A stretch of DNA of 64,000 bases from Datnioides undecimradiatus (Eukaryota; Chordata; Actinopteri; Lobotiformes; Datnioididae), in NCBI GenBank assembly GCA_008933995.1, contig WARS01000007.1:10840623-10904622 (forward strand), in the 5' to 3' direction. The notes under the pieces were generated by a model. The model did not search any database, was not told the DNA's origin, and worked only from the letters and a program-made list of their open reading frames with translations. Numbering within the stretch: the first letter of the stretch is position 1; every line of letters starts with the position of its first letter. The translations under genes were made by a program, and so were the position numbers. Shown here piece by piece: positions 35,821 to 48,057 of this stretch.

Positions 35821-38800
35821 GTATATATCAGTATACGCATGTGTATCTAAAGGTTTCAGACTGTGCGGAGCAAGCCTTTGTTCCTCCACAGTAATGTGAC
35901 ACCTTTCATAACTCCATAAAGAGATCACGGTGCATGTAAAAAGACAGCACAGTGCTCCCTGCACAAAGCAGCTGGCTGAATTCACAATGATGGCCCCAAG
36001 CTTTACAGGCCAGCCACTTTTGATTTCTCTCTGTCTGTCTCTCTCTGTCTGTCTGTCTAGCTTTGAATCTGACAGCTAAATTTAAAGGAGTCAGCTGTTT
36101 CGATTGAGTAGTCGTGAATTCGGGTGGTACTGGCCTGTCTGTGAGTGACGGCATTTAGCTGTTTGTGCATTTGGCGGAGTGACACCTCTGATTGGTCAAT
36201 CCCAGCTTGTCACTCATTTCACCGTCACGGACAACTGCAGCTAAGAGGCAATTGTGGCGGCAGCGACAGAGCCTCGGGCTATTATTGCCACGGTGACATC
36301 GAGCTTTTGCCTCTTAGCGAGACTAGAGACATCTCAACCCAACAGCTTTAACACACTCAAATTTCAGTTTTGCACTGTGAAATGCTACTGACTGCTTAGT
36401 ATTACTGACAGGATCCTCTGCGATGGAATGGCAATTTCTAGTTTCATCAGTGTGCTGGCATTGTCGACCTCAATAGCATTCCTCCTCCTTATTCCCTCCC
36501 TTCACCTCCAACTTTCTCCAAGTGCCTCGTCCGGTATCAGTGCGATGTACTTGTGGGAAAAGAAGGCCCAAGGAGTGATTGTACATCTTCTGTTAAGAGC
36601 AATAAAGGGCTACGATGAAAATGTTGGGGAACTAACCCACACCTGACATGCATAGCGATCCGCGAATTGATCAGATACGTGCCAAAGGAAGAGCAGGGGA
36701 ATATAATTGGTCTGCCCTCCATCTCCCACTTGGAAAGTGAAAAATGATGACTATTGATAGTGTAGGTTTTGAGTATCACCCTGCATTACTTACAGTGTGA
36801 CAGGGTGTTAGACTCTATTCCCTGTTAGCCAAAGTGTCTGACCTGCTGCCGTGCCCCTGACAAAGGCAATTAAGCCTTAACCAGGCCGTGTTCTGAGGGA
36901 GTTGAAGACCGTTTGATCCCTGGTGTTAAAGGCTGAATTTCTCCCTGGCAATCCTTTTATGTGTCAGAAAAACAGAAATCCCAAACTTTTCAGATGATTT
37001 TGTTTTACTGCTTTTGTTTGTCATCACGGTGGCTCATGCCAGGACTTTTCTTGTGGTGGCAACCCATCGACCAAAAAGGAATTGAAACAAAGTGTTGAGA
37101 AAGGTCTGGGCGGCGTGAGGCCATGGATTGAGAAATTAAATTCCCAGTCTTGCTAAGAAGATTACTTTTAAATGAACAAATCACTCATGAGTGGCACTGT
37201 GCTGTTTCCCAACTTTCCTGGCAATCTTCACTGCGCTGTCAAGATAAATAATAATGAAATATGGTAAGAATGAAGTAGCATGAAAGGAATGCCTGGCCTC
37301 TCATAAGCTTCTGGATTCAATGCTACTAGTTTGTTCTGAGGTCTGTGGCACATTAAGCACACTCAGAAGGACCAAATCAAATACAAATATGAATATTTTA
37401 CAATGCAGTAAAGGCCAAATCCATAAGACTTCTTCTGAAGGAGGTGTCTGGTGTCTGGATGTGTTGTTTTTGGGTTTTTTGTGATTTGTTTTCCATTATT
37501 CCACATAGCAATGGACCCTTTGATCCTGCATTAGAATGTGAAACAGCCATTACCATGAGAATCCAACGGTACAGACAAAAAGAGAGAAAAGAGGCCGAAA
37601 AGGTGGAAAATGAATGGAAAGGGTTAAAAGTGATGGCGGGGACTGAGCAGGAAAGGAAAGAAACAACTGGGCAGTGAAAGAATTTGCTCTCCCACTAAGA
37701 AGTAATTGTTGTCTCACAAAAAACAAATAAATTCAGATCCTCGTGCTTGAGTTTGGACCTAGAAATGATTTTTTTGATGCAATATTAAAGAATGAGCTCC
37801 GGGAAGTCATAATTCACTGGACACTTATTTAGAAATGAAAGCTGTCCCATTAAAACTCAGACTTATGCGCACACAAAGATATCCAAGTATTGAGTATGTT
37901 TATGAGTCTGCAGTCATCTCATAACATCAAAAAATCTTTTACCATCCGAGGTTTTGCGTGAAGGACGGAGCGAAGCAGGTCAGAGCGGGCGCTTGAGGAG
38001 AGATCGTGTTTATATGTGCGAAGCTGCTTGTGAATATCTTTTTATTTCCCGTGAAACAGAAGCCGCCCTCCACGAGCTTTGAGAAAGATTTGCGATGTCA
38101 GGTGCCTAAGTGAGCGTGTGCACGGCAAAGAGTGAGAGACGCGATCCCAGCGTCCGGGTACTGTATAATGGCCGTCTTCCTGTGTCTGGCCCCCAGAGCA
38201 AGCGGGGGTCAACACAAACCTGTCAACAAGTCCTTCCCTCCATTGCTTCCCTACAGACCTCTTTTAAGCCTCAGTCTGGTTCATTCCAGCTTGGATCTTA
38301 TCTGTTTTAATGGGTTTGTCTCTCATTCCTGTTGGTTTTAGAACATTGTCACTCGCATAGCTAAGTGGTGATCAGGGAACATGGCAAGACTAAATTAAAA
38401 CAAGAGCAAAGTGTAATTTTATTTAGCCAATGTAACAGGTTTTTATTGCCGGACACACCATTTTTTCTCTTTTTGTCTGTCTCTTCACCTTTGTCTCTCA
38501 CTTACCAACTCCTGATGCTCTCATAAGGTATTCATCCTCCTTTCATTCATTCATCTCTCACACACGGCTGTTTCCAATTGGCCCAGAGACATTCCTGGAA
38601 TGCCAGGGCATCATTGTTTTGTGCAGCGTGTGTGTGTGTGTGCCATTTGTGTGGGTGTGTGTGTACACCCTGGCGTTCATTCCCCTGTGTTGCGGTGCAG
38701 CTCTGGATCAGCAATAGAGGAGGGAAGGGAGACAGATGGAGCGCACACAAGTCTTTTGTAGTTTGTTATATCTAATTTTATTAATTTCATTATTAATATT

Positions 38801-41211
38801 GTATTTTAACTTAAGAGCTCCAGGAGCTGTAATGATGTCCGATCAAAGCTGAGCTACTTCAAAGGAAGCCCTAATGGGTTAAAGGCACCGCTTAAATGCA
38901 CTTATAACTTGAAGCTCAGACACACACACACTCTTAATGGGACATACGAGTGTGCATGCACTTTCGGTTCCATTACATATACATAAAATTGCATATTCGC
39001 AGTCCACCCACTGATCTCATGCAGTCGCACACACGCTCACATGTTCGTTCATGCTTCGGGATGGCTTCAGAGCACCGGATAAAAATATTACACCACAATT
39101 ACATTAGCGTTAGCCACGACAGCTGGTCTGGACAAAAAGGCACCACAGCGTCTCTGTCTCTGCTTCTCCGCGACTTTGTCCTACAGTTTTATTTACATTC
39201 CTCGCTCTCCCATGACACATGACTAAGCTAATCTAAAATGCAGCGAGCCCGGCGTTGGCAGGCCGAGTCAAGCAGAGACCAAAGCCATCTGCATCTGCCT
39301 AAATGAGTTATGCCATTCAGAGCAGCGCAGACTCCAAGAGGATCCGCTTCTACCCAGTAGGATTTCTAATGAAAAACGTGAATTTTGAAGCAAATGAGAT
39401 ATGTGTGATAGACGGACAGATGGATGGATGAATGGGTTTGTTCGCTGTTGTCAGTCCATTGGTTTGTTATTCTGGCAACTGTGTTCAGCAGAGGTTGCAG
39501 TTTATCAAAGTGATTCCATGAAAGTAAAAAAAAACTGAATCAAGGACAACATGAATGGGGATTCTGAACCAGGAAAGGTCGGTTATTGTCAGCGTGTGTG
39601 TTTTTTGGGTGTGTTTGTTGTTTTTTTGGTTTTTTTTGGTCAAGGCCAACTTTGAATTTCATGAGTCTGGATTTTTTTTTTATTAATAAAAAAAAAATAA
39701 GTGAGTGAATGGAGAAATTGCAGCAAGGGAAGAAAAGGCATTCATCCTTGTTGTCATAGAAAGAGAATCCACTACAAACACACACCAGCATAGAAAGATA
39801 TGAATGTGCACACACATAGAGACAAACACACACACACACACGGCCACACAAAGCAACAGGGAGGCTACTAACACAACCAAATAGCAATTACTACAGCGTT
39901 TGCAGCCTAGCAACCAGGCCACTGGATGTCATTGTCCCTCATCAAATTCTGTGTGTGTGTGTGTGTGCGCGCGCACCCTCCTGTGACAAAGATCCTCTTT
40001 TTGCAGGACCCAGAATTTTTGTGTGACAGGTTTAGAATAGTGGGACAGAGGAAGAGAAATAGGAGGGTTTGAAAGAGAGAGAAAGAGCTACAATAAGCTG
40101 CTGGTTGCTCACATCAGTTTATTTCAAGCAAAATGATAAAAATAAATAAATAGCCTGACTCACTTTGATCCTATAATCTGAGTATTTATATGCTTAAGTT
40201 TGTCCAGTCTTTTCACTATAATGTGAAATATGTGCATGGTTAAAGTGATCTGGGGTGATAAGATGGTCACTCCAGTCATATGACACATATTAATGTACAC
40301 AGTTGCAGTTTAATCCCTTCTCCTGAGTTCACAAAATCAGTTAAAATTCTCAAAACATGATATGAAATATGTTATATATCTGAAACTTAAGACGCTCCAA
40401 CAGCCATTTCATTGTACACATACTCTGTCACATATTAAATACAAGAAACTGCAGATAGGAAGTTGAAAGGGATATTTTCTGAATGCGCTTTAAAGTAAAA
40501 TGTAAAACTGCTGCAGCAAAGGTCCCGGGTGCCTGGGTGTCTTTGCTTTAGTTTCCCCTGATGGTGTCAGGTTTTAATGGGTTTTTTTTAAAGATACAGT
40601 TGCAGTTAATAATTGATAGCATGATTACTAATAACGTACAGAGATCCAAACTGATAATTTGCATCTGGACAGCAAAGGTTGTTGGTCTCATTATGATTTA
40701 TGAGCCGCAGTCTGCAGTAAGTTGAGTCCCTGACCTATTAGCATTTAAAAGTAACCTTGCTAACCACTTGTGCGCACATATATGCACACACGCACGCAGG
40801 TGTGTGTGTTTCATGAGGCTAACAAAGAGCATCTACAAAATCACATTCAGTGTTTTAGCATTGCAAACCAGACGATGAAAGCGCACTAATTCAAATAACA
40901 TTTATTCATGAGAGCCACTGAATCAGGTGAAATCTCACGGGGTGGTTAACAAAAAAAAAACAAAAAACAAACATGAACAACATGCACTGTGTCATTTTCA
41001 TTTGAATTATTGTTTTTATTTGCTTTAATATTCATTCTATCTTTGTTCTCTGTGGGGTTTTTTTCCCTTGGCACATTATCTCTTGTTCTGTCCTCTTCTT
41101 TGTGTTTCAGCCTCTACTTTCATTGCATGCATAGGATGCTTTTGATGTTTTAATGTTAATGAAGCGATGGCGCGGTGGCTTTTTGAGCCTCCGTGTGTCC
41201 GAAATTTTTTC
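35821..41211. other. Non-coding DNA, no gene recognised
   Basis: Short CTGT repeats lie at 36028-36060, TG at 38628-38644, CA at 39825-39841, TG at 39950-39967 and an A-run at 40951-40961. I see no domain-bearing frame and no recognisable transposon. Confidence 0.5.
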
Positions 41212-41262
41212 AAGAGCACATCAGTCACATCTGATGTGCTCTTCTTCTTCTTCTTCTTCTTT
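41212..41262. repeat. 13-bp perfect hairpin followed by (CTT)n
   Basis: AAGAGCACATCAG (41212-41224) and CTGATGTGCTCTT (41231-41243) are exact reverse complements around the 6-base loop TCACAT. The right arm runs directly into a (CTT)n array at 41241-41262. Confidence 0.7.
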
Positions 41263-44200
41263 CATCCTCGTCCCAGTTCCTCTCCCCTAAAGGTCCACCT
41301 GTTTTTCCCTGTCCTGTCATCATTCCACTCCTTCTCTCTTCTTGTTTGTGCTTTTCTAACACCGACGCCGTTTCTATCCTCTACTCATATCATAGCCAAA
41401 CCAATCGATTTCCTGCAGACCACTGGCAAAGTGTTTATAGATATTGTTTTTTGGTAGTTAGTTCATTCAGAACTAATTGCATCAAAGCAAAGTCAAAGTC
41501 ATATCTCTAAAAGTAAAAGTTTAAGATTGAAACAGACCAACCACTTCAATCCAAGGCCTACATATTCAAATGACCTGGACTTTATTTGGTCAAAGTTTCA
41601 GAAATTTGTATCAGCACTGGTCCAGTTTTTGATTCGTCCTTGGCTTCTCTCTGCCATGCTTGACTTTTAAACCGTGATGAGCAGCTGGCATTTAGCTGTC
41701 GACATCTGTCCCCTTGTACACACAAACCCTCATGTTGCAGGGTCATTTGGAATTGATGGTTCAGATCACGCTCTGCCCTCCCAGCAAACCACACCTTGGT
41801 CCCCTCGGAGGAGCCCTACAGTATGAACTGCCCTTTTTAGGTGTCTCGGCGGCGGTTTGATTGACACAGCTCACGGCGGGCAAAATGAACTAAATTAAAG
41901 GAGTAAACACTCCAGAGTTCAAATAAACCACTTTACAAACACGCCTGGTGTGAGCACACACCAGCCAGTGTGAGCACACACTGTTCATCCCTTTCAATCC
42001 TGTTTTCCTTCAACAATCTGCTTTTCTACCTCTTTGTCTTCAAAACAATGATCTTAAGTTCATAATTGAGCTTTTAACTTCTTAACTTCTAAATAAGCTG
42101 ACATGATTGATTGCTGCTAATTCTATGCAGCCTTTAGGAATACCAATTGTGTGTGTCTGTTTGTGTTCGTGACTTTCACTGAAGCTCTCAGATGAGGAGC
42201 CAATTGATTGATATGGCCCCAATTAGTCTGGGCGATTAATTGAGTGTGATTGGATGTCGTCCCCGGCACCTCATCGTTGACGTTATTGACAGGCTAATTA
42301 GTTGCTGTGGTGACCACTTAAACACAGCTGATTGTGTGTGACAGTGAGATGACCCCATAGCAGCCAATCAAGACTACCTCATGCTCGTGTGTGTGTCTGT
42401 GTCCATGCGTTTGACCAAATACACCTGGAGTGAACCTACTCACAAAATATGTTACTGCAAATACAACATGGGATGCCTTTACACGCATGTTGTTCTCCCC
42501 AAGTGTTTCCTTTGCTGACAGACCACCACATCTTATTGCTTATGTTTGGCTATCAGGAGTTCTCTGCTCAGCTCATGGTGAGCAACCCCCTGTTAGTTAT
42601 TAATGGTGTTTCATTAACAATCAAAGTTTATTACTTTTTAAATAAATGTACATTAATTTTTAGATAGATCAGTGTTTCAGTAAGTCCTTACAGTATGCAG
42701 AAACTCATACAACAAGATTAATTCATAATCTGATCATTGGTCACAATGTACTGCAAGTAGTGTGTGTCTCAAATATAGAGTAAAGTAAAATAATTCTGGT
42801 ACATGTTTTTAGTTCTTTTTCCTTTGTGTCATCACTGATTATAGGATTTGGGGCCATTAACTTATTACACAAACTTTGTCTACTTTTTACTTTGTACCCA
42901 ATTTGTAAAATGGGTTTGCGTCATCCCAACACATCAGGAAGGCATCATTCCACCTTAATCCAGATCCATATTCCCTCCACTAGGCACATATCTTAAAGTT
43001 TCTACTGCCCCTTTAGTTTAACATAACCCAACTATTGAAAATACCTGAAAAGATTATTTGAAATGTTCCATGTCCATGTCTATGCTGCTCAAAGTAGACA
43101 AAGACCCCTCTTTGAAACATTGTTCCCCATAATTACTACCTTTTTTATTTTACTCTGGCCACAGAGTACAGTGGGAGTGGGAGTTATCGTTTTCCCCCAC
43201 AGGGGAGACACATCCTGCTCAAGGGAGCAGCTCATGCAGCTTTTCCCATGTCCACACTGAATGGGTTAGTGCCTAAGGTTGACCCATCCCACCCATTTAA
43301 AGCTGGTGTGCATTACTGGCTACGAATGAAGAATTAAATCATCTGAATGTAGCCGCTATCGGCGGATATCAGGAGTATACGTTACTGATTGGCTGGTATC
43401 CAGTATTTAATAATGAAAATCCAGAGTCAACCCTATGTATTGTTAAACTGATAATACCACAGGAGTGATGCACCATGAGAAAAAATAAAAAAACAGATGA
43501 AGAAAAGATAAAAAAGTAAGGAACAAATTGTTATTATGTAAAAAATAACATGTAGGAATTGAAGTGTGTGCTTACTGTATATTACATATGGGAGGGATAA
43601 CAGAGGTAAAAGGGTAAGAAGCTGTGGGGAGAGAGAGAGGGAGTGGTAGACGAGTATGCGGTTGACTAGCTGTGAAGAAAAGACCTTAATCTTGGAGGAG
43701 GCCAGAGTTGGCGCAACATCACTTTTCCTGGCCAAACTCTTTTATTCTTCCTTCGCTCAGCCACTCTAATATCCTTCCTCTCTCCATACACCCGCCGGCC
43801 CTCCCTCCCTGCTTCCCTTCTTTTTTCCCTTCTTCCTCCGCCGTCCCTCCAATTCCTCCAGACCCTTCCCTCTATCACCTTCTGCTCCATTCATTTTTTT
43901 CCCTCATATTCCCACTCATTTAAATTAGATTGAATTGCTCCACAGATCGCTTGTCCTGGGTCGTAAAAATTCTACAACTAGTTGTTCGCTTCACTGTTTC
44001 CAATTCATCCAACACACAGACATTTAAGGGGGCAAAAAAGGAATCAATGCAGGTAAATATACCTTTGTTTAATGAACAGTTAAATGTCTTTTCATTAGTC
44101 ATGGCATGTATTACTAGGAAAAGAAAACCATGCCGCAATCAGGATGTATGAATATGAGAAAGCAGGCATATACTTGTGTAGAGCAGGTCTTTGGCTTTGA

Positions 44201-44660
44201 ATCTTTGAATCCGATCTAGTATATCGGCCTTTTTAGAAGTATCCCAGAGCTTCACGTGTTTCAAAAAACATAAAAGTGCTACTGTAAAGCCTAAAAGTTA
44301 AAAGTTGTTTCAGCATGCGCATATATAAGTCATTACAGTTGCTCTCTGAATCTAATTTGGATTTATTTGTGCTATAGAAAAGTAATAAGCACGCGGGCAA
44401 TCACAGCTAAACAAATGAAAAGCATATCTAATAAAAGTGAGTAGCGGTGACGTTTTTAATGAAATACTTGATGGAGGCTGAATTATTCAGGAAATGTGTA
44501 ATTAGGCACAGCTGCTTCGTATTTGATTAATGTAATCTGTATTACTCGGATATGTTGATCTCGCCCTCTATCTCTCTCCCCCTCATTCCCTCATTATAAT
44601 ATATACTGTACAGATTAGCTAACTGTCTTGCCCTCTCTGTTGTCTTTGTTCTCTCTGTAG
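41263..44660. other. Non-coding DNA upstream of the first cntfr exon found
   Basis: This is probably cntfr intron. The stretch 42185-42330 is rich in TAATTA/CAATTGATT cores and TGTTGACGTTATTGACAGG-like motifs and is a candidate regulatory element. Pyrimidine-rich DNA lies at 43740-43870. No Ig-domain exon (expected to end with one base of a split codon) was recognised. Confidence 0.5.
42185..42330. promoter_or_regulatory. Candidate conserved non-coding element
   Basis: The segment has closely spaced homeodomain-like cores (ccaattgattgat, ccaattagtctg, gcgattaattgag, ggctaattagttg) plus TTGACAGG and AAACACAGCTG, and no simple repeats. This is compositional inference; it needs cross-species alignment. 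Confidence 0.25.
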
Positions 44661-44778
44661 TTCCCCCTCGGGAGCCCACGGTCACCTGTCGATCCAACAC
44701 GTACCCTAAGGGCTTCTACTGCAGCTGGCACCAGCAGCACCCGACGTACATCCCCACTACCTTTGACGTGGACGTGCA
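44661..44778 (+). CDS. cntfr: cntfr internal exon: start of cytokine-receptor FNIII domain 1
   Basis: This exon of ciliary neurotrophic factor receptor alpha, a GPI-anchored cytokine-binding subunit that acts with gp130 and LIFR, reads PPREPTVTCRSNTYPKGFYC, SWHQQHPTYIPTTFDVDV. The stretch PPREP..CRSNTYPKGFYCSWH is nearly identical to the vertebrate CNTFR signature. It carries the first conserved cysteine pair (C-x9-C-x-W) of the cytokine-receptor homology module. The acceptor is a pyrimidine-rich tract ending in tag at 44660, and the donor gtgagt starts at 44779. The exon begins with two bases of a split codon and ends with two bases (CA) of the next. The preceding exon, expected to encode the Ig-like domain, was not recognised anywhere upstream. 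Identity is from remembered family sequence; exon edges are read directly. Confidence 0.93.
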
Positions 44779-46717
44779 GTGAGTGCATTTCTTTTATATT
44801 TACATGCATAAACATGTCTGGCGACAACGTGTAGCTTTCCAGTGGACTGAAGGACATTCAAGCTGTCTCTTTACGGTGGTATGATCTGCAAAGACATTTC
44901 CTGTGTAGCCAGAGTGACTTGTATTAAAGGATAATTCTGCTTTAAGTTGTATTTTTGTCATTTCGGGTAGTATAATTCATTACTGTAACACTGTACCTAA
45001 CAAATAAATTGTGATAGTAGCGATATAGAAGCTTCAAATGGCAAGAATGGCCAAACCTTGAACGCTTAAACTGTAGTTGCTATACTATTCAGAATTATTA
45101 ACTAAACTGATTTATGAGATGTTTCAAGCAGACTTTAAATTAAAAGTTAACATTTTCGACTTTGGTTTAGAGCAGTCTGATTTTCAAACTGTGAGGCCTG
45201 CCTCCCCGAGGGGGGGTCCAGTAGAGTTGAAAGTGGGGAGCGGGGTGATTTTAAAACACTTTAAAACCCCGAGCACCCAATTACAGCAATTTGTTTTAAA
45301 AAGTTGTACTCCTTCAAACCTGAACACGCAGACGTGACACATTAAGATTCAGTGTGACTTCCCCTCTCCCAGGAAATCGTTAACTCGGATGTCCATCAAG
45401 AAAAAAATACTTATTTTAACGTTTATTTTTCGGCATCCAAGTGATCCAGTGGCGGTGTTCTGCACATCCACAGGTGTACTGTGGACCGATGCGACTAAAA
45501 GCTAATTTGGCAGATTTTAAATGTTGCTAATTTGCCGTAATATAAAGAAATACAATAAATTAAAAAAGAAAGATGCACAGGGAAGAAAATAATGTCACAG
45601 TGCAAAAGCAGGAGTCGTCTGATATCCTGTGGCCCCAAATGCAACCTCCCCACCTCAACCAGAAATATGAATATGCCCATCCATCTATGGAAAATGGCAT
45701 CTGAAAGGTTTGTCATCTGATAAATGCTTTCTGTTTCCCCGTTAATCACAGAATTTCTCTTTTTAACCAAAACAATGTTTGTGCTTCGAGCAAACAAACA
45801 TTTCTCTCCAATTCTTTCAGTCCCCGTTCACAACGAAAAATCAAACACGCCCGCACCCACGAGGGAAAGTCGAACAACATAGTTGTCTTTTTTTTCCCTG
45901 TTCTGACTAATTCATTTTAAAACCTCATGGGGTAAAAGAATGGAAAGACGCCACACTCAGAGAGTTTAGTGCTTAAAAACTGCAAAAAAAAAGAAGCCGC
46001 CTGAAAAGCTTCATTTTTGAGATTCCCCTTTATAGTCAAACATCTCCGTCTCTCTACCTGTCCTCGGGCGTGTTCTACAGACAGGCTTTAACGTTAGGCA
46101 GACGTTAAACACTTAAAATGTGCGGGTGGGAGCCCGGTGAGTGCTTTCTCCAACATGCTCTCTTTGATATTCCAAGATCACAGAATCCCACAGCTCGCAC
46201 CGCAGCAGGTCGGCACTGCCTTCATTAATGTTGTAACACCAATATTATTCTGTTTGAATATTGATGAGCAGCGGGACACAGAGAGAGGTATAGATGAAGG
46301 ACAATAGAGAGATTAACCGAAAGAACAGGTGGCGTTTAGAGCTTTCAGGTGACTTTTTTATTCAACAGGTGGAGCATCCAGTTTGCTGTGTTTGTCCCTG
46401 TTATTCCCCCAAAAAACATCCATGACTTCCTACGGAGAGGATTGAAATTGTCTGTAGGAGCTTTGTTGGTAGTCGCTGGCCTGTGGCTTTAATCCGCAAT
46501 TATTGAAATAAAGATTTAAACAAGATTTTAAAAGCAAATGTGAAGTAAGGTTGTAAAAGTTACTGTAAAAAAGTAAACTAAGGTAGTGAAACTCAAATCT
46601 GGCTATGGCCCAAACTCAAGACGTCAAAGATGGAAACCCGCAATGTTTGAAAAACTTATTTAAATCTCTCACATCTGTCTTCTTACCTTTTGTTTGACAT
46701 TTTTCTCTCCTGCCCAG
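44779..46717 (+). other. cntfr: cntfr intron (1.94 kb)
   Basis: This intron lies between the first two recognised exons, GT at 44779 and AG at 46717. It has no microsatellite arrays of note and no recognisable transposon. The open frames inside it (for example on the minus strand at 45495-45797) show no family similarity and are taken as chance. Confidence 0.85.
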
Positions 46718-46884
46718 ACACAACCAGCGCTCACTGGAGGTGCAGAAAGACCCGGACCACAAGAATCGCTGCCGCGTCCGCTTTCCCGAGGTCTTCTCCA
46801 GCTTCCCCTACAAAGTGAACGTGACGGCAGTGAATGCCTTGGGGAAAGCTTCCACCACCATTTCCTTTGAAGAGTCCAGTATAG
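46718..46884 (+). CDS. cntfr: cntfr internal exon: rest of FNIII domain 1
   Basis: The exon continues in phase from the one ending at 44778 (CA joined to A gives Gln). It encodes HNQRSLEVQKDPDHKNRC, then RVRFPEVFSSFPYKVNVTAV and NALGKASTTISFEESSI. The KDP..KNRC and YKV..VNALG..TTI.F patterns match vertebrate CNTFR FNIII domain 1 without gaps. An N-glycosylation sequon (NVT) is present. The mammalian protein has a cysteine four residues before the PALKNRC segment (VCEKDP); here the aligned residue is valine (EVQKDP), so one half of the second conserved disulfide is missing while the partner Cys in KNRC remains. The acceptor follows ctctcctgcccag at 46717; the donor gtgaga starts at 46885. The exon ends with one base of a split codon. 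Confidence 0.93.
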
Positions 46885-48002
46885 GTGAGATACAGGCCGT
46901 GTCATGTTTTATTACCCTGTGTTGTCTTTCTCTTCTGTTCTCCTTTCCTGCTCCTTTACCGCGTTGTGTCCGCGAGCGGTTGTGAGGCAACCACTGATGA
47001 ATCCAAACACCAAATGTTATACAAAATGAATTACATGTTTACTTTTGGGGCTGCAGGAACGCTGTTTCCTGATGAGGCTTTGCTTCAAAATTAAATGGTT
47101 CAACCAAGATAAAAGGAAGCGCGCTGACATTTTAAAATTTTTTCAAAATATTTCCTCGGAACTCATTCAGGCGGCAGAATGTTAACACTTTCCATTAAGT
47201 TTTACAAACAATGCTGTGTTCAGCTGAGTTCAGGGACAAATCCTTTTTCAAATATTTGACAAAAAAAAAAAAAAAGAATTAGACGCTCGACATCCCGCAT
47301 CTCTGGGAGGATGCCAACCCTTGTTAATGCATTTGTTTGACCAAAGATGACTGATTTCATTCACTTCTGGCTTGCTTTGGAGATGCGCTGTACACGTATT
47401 TATGCCGGGTGCCAGAAAGACAAAGAATTGTAAATACGTGTCGCCCAGCTGAAAGGAGAGTGCACAGCTTTTTTCCTTTCTTTAACCAACGGTCCATTAG
47501 CAGGAAACCCACCGACTGTGCGCCCCAAAGGCAGCGGATGATAAACACGCTACCTCTGAGCCCTTTCTGCAGCAAACCACCAGCTGCCATATAAGCACAT
47601 TTAAGTCACATTCAATGTAAAAATTAGCCTTAAAAGTTAGTTCCTGCACCGGCTATCTCTTTAAATTACAACGCTCACGGTCGCACGGTAAGTAGCTCAG
47701 GAAAAAAAAGCATTTTTAGATTGTTTGTGTTGGCTTAGGCTGCGGAAGGCCAACATAATAACAGCAAGACTCTTCGAAATTCATAAGCGACTCAGACTGG
47801 AAAGCAGTGAAGAGGAGAAATTCATTTTAAAGAAGGAATGAGGAGTACTTTGATAGATAAGGGAAGTGCTGCCAGCAGTCCTCAGCGCCGTTGTATTGCT
47901 TAGAGCGCGATATGGGTGTGCATGACGCATAAACACACACGGACACCGCTGGGCGCAACTGTGTGTGTGTGTGGAGTGTGTCAGTTGAGAGGGTGAGGTA
48001 TT

Positions 48003-48057
<55 letters not shown>

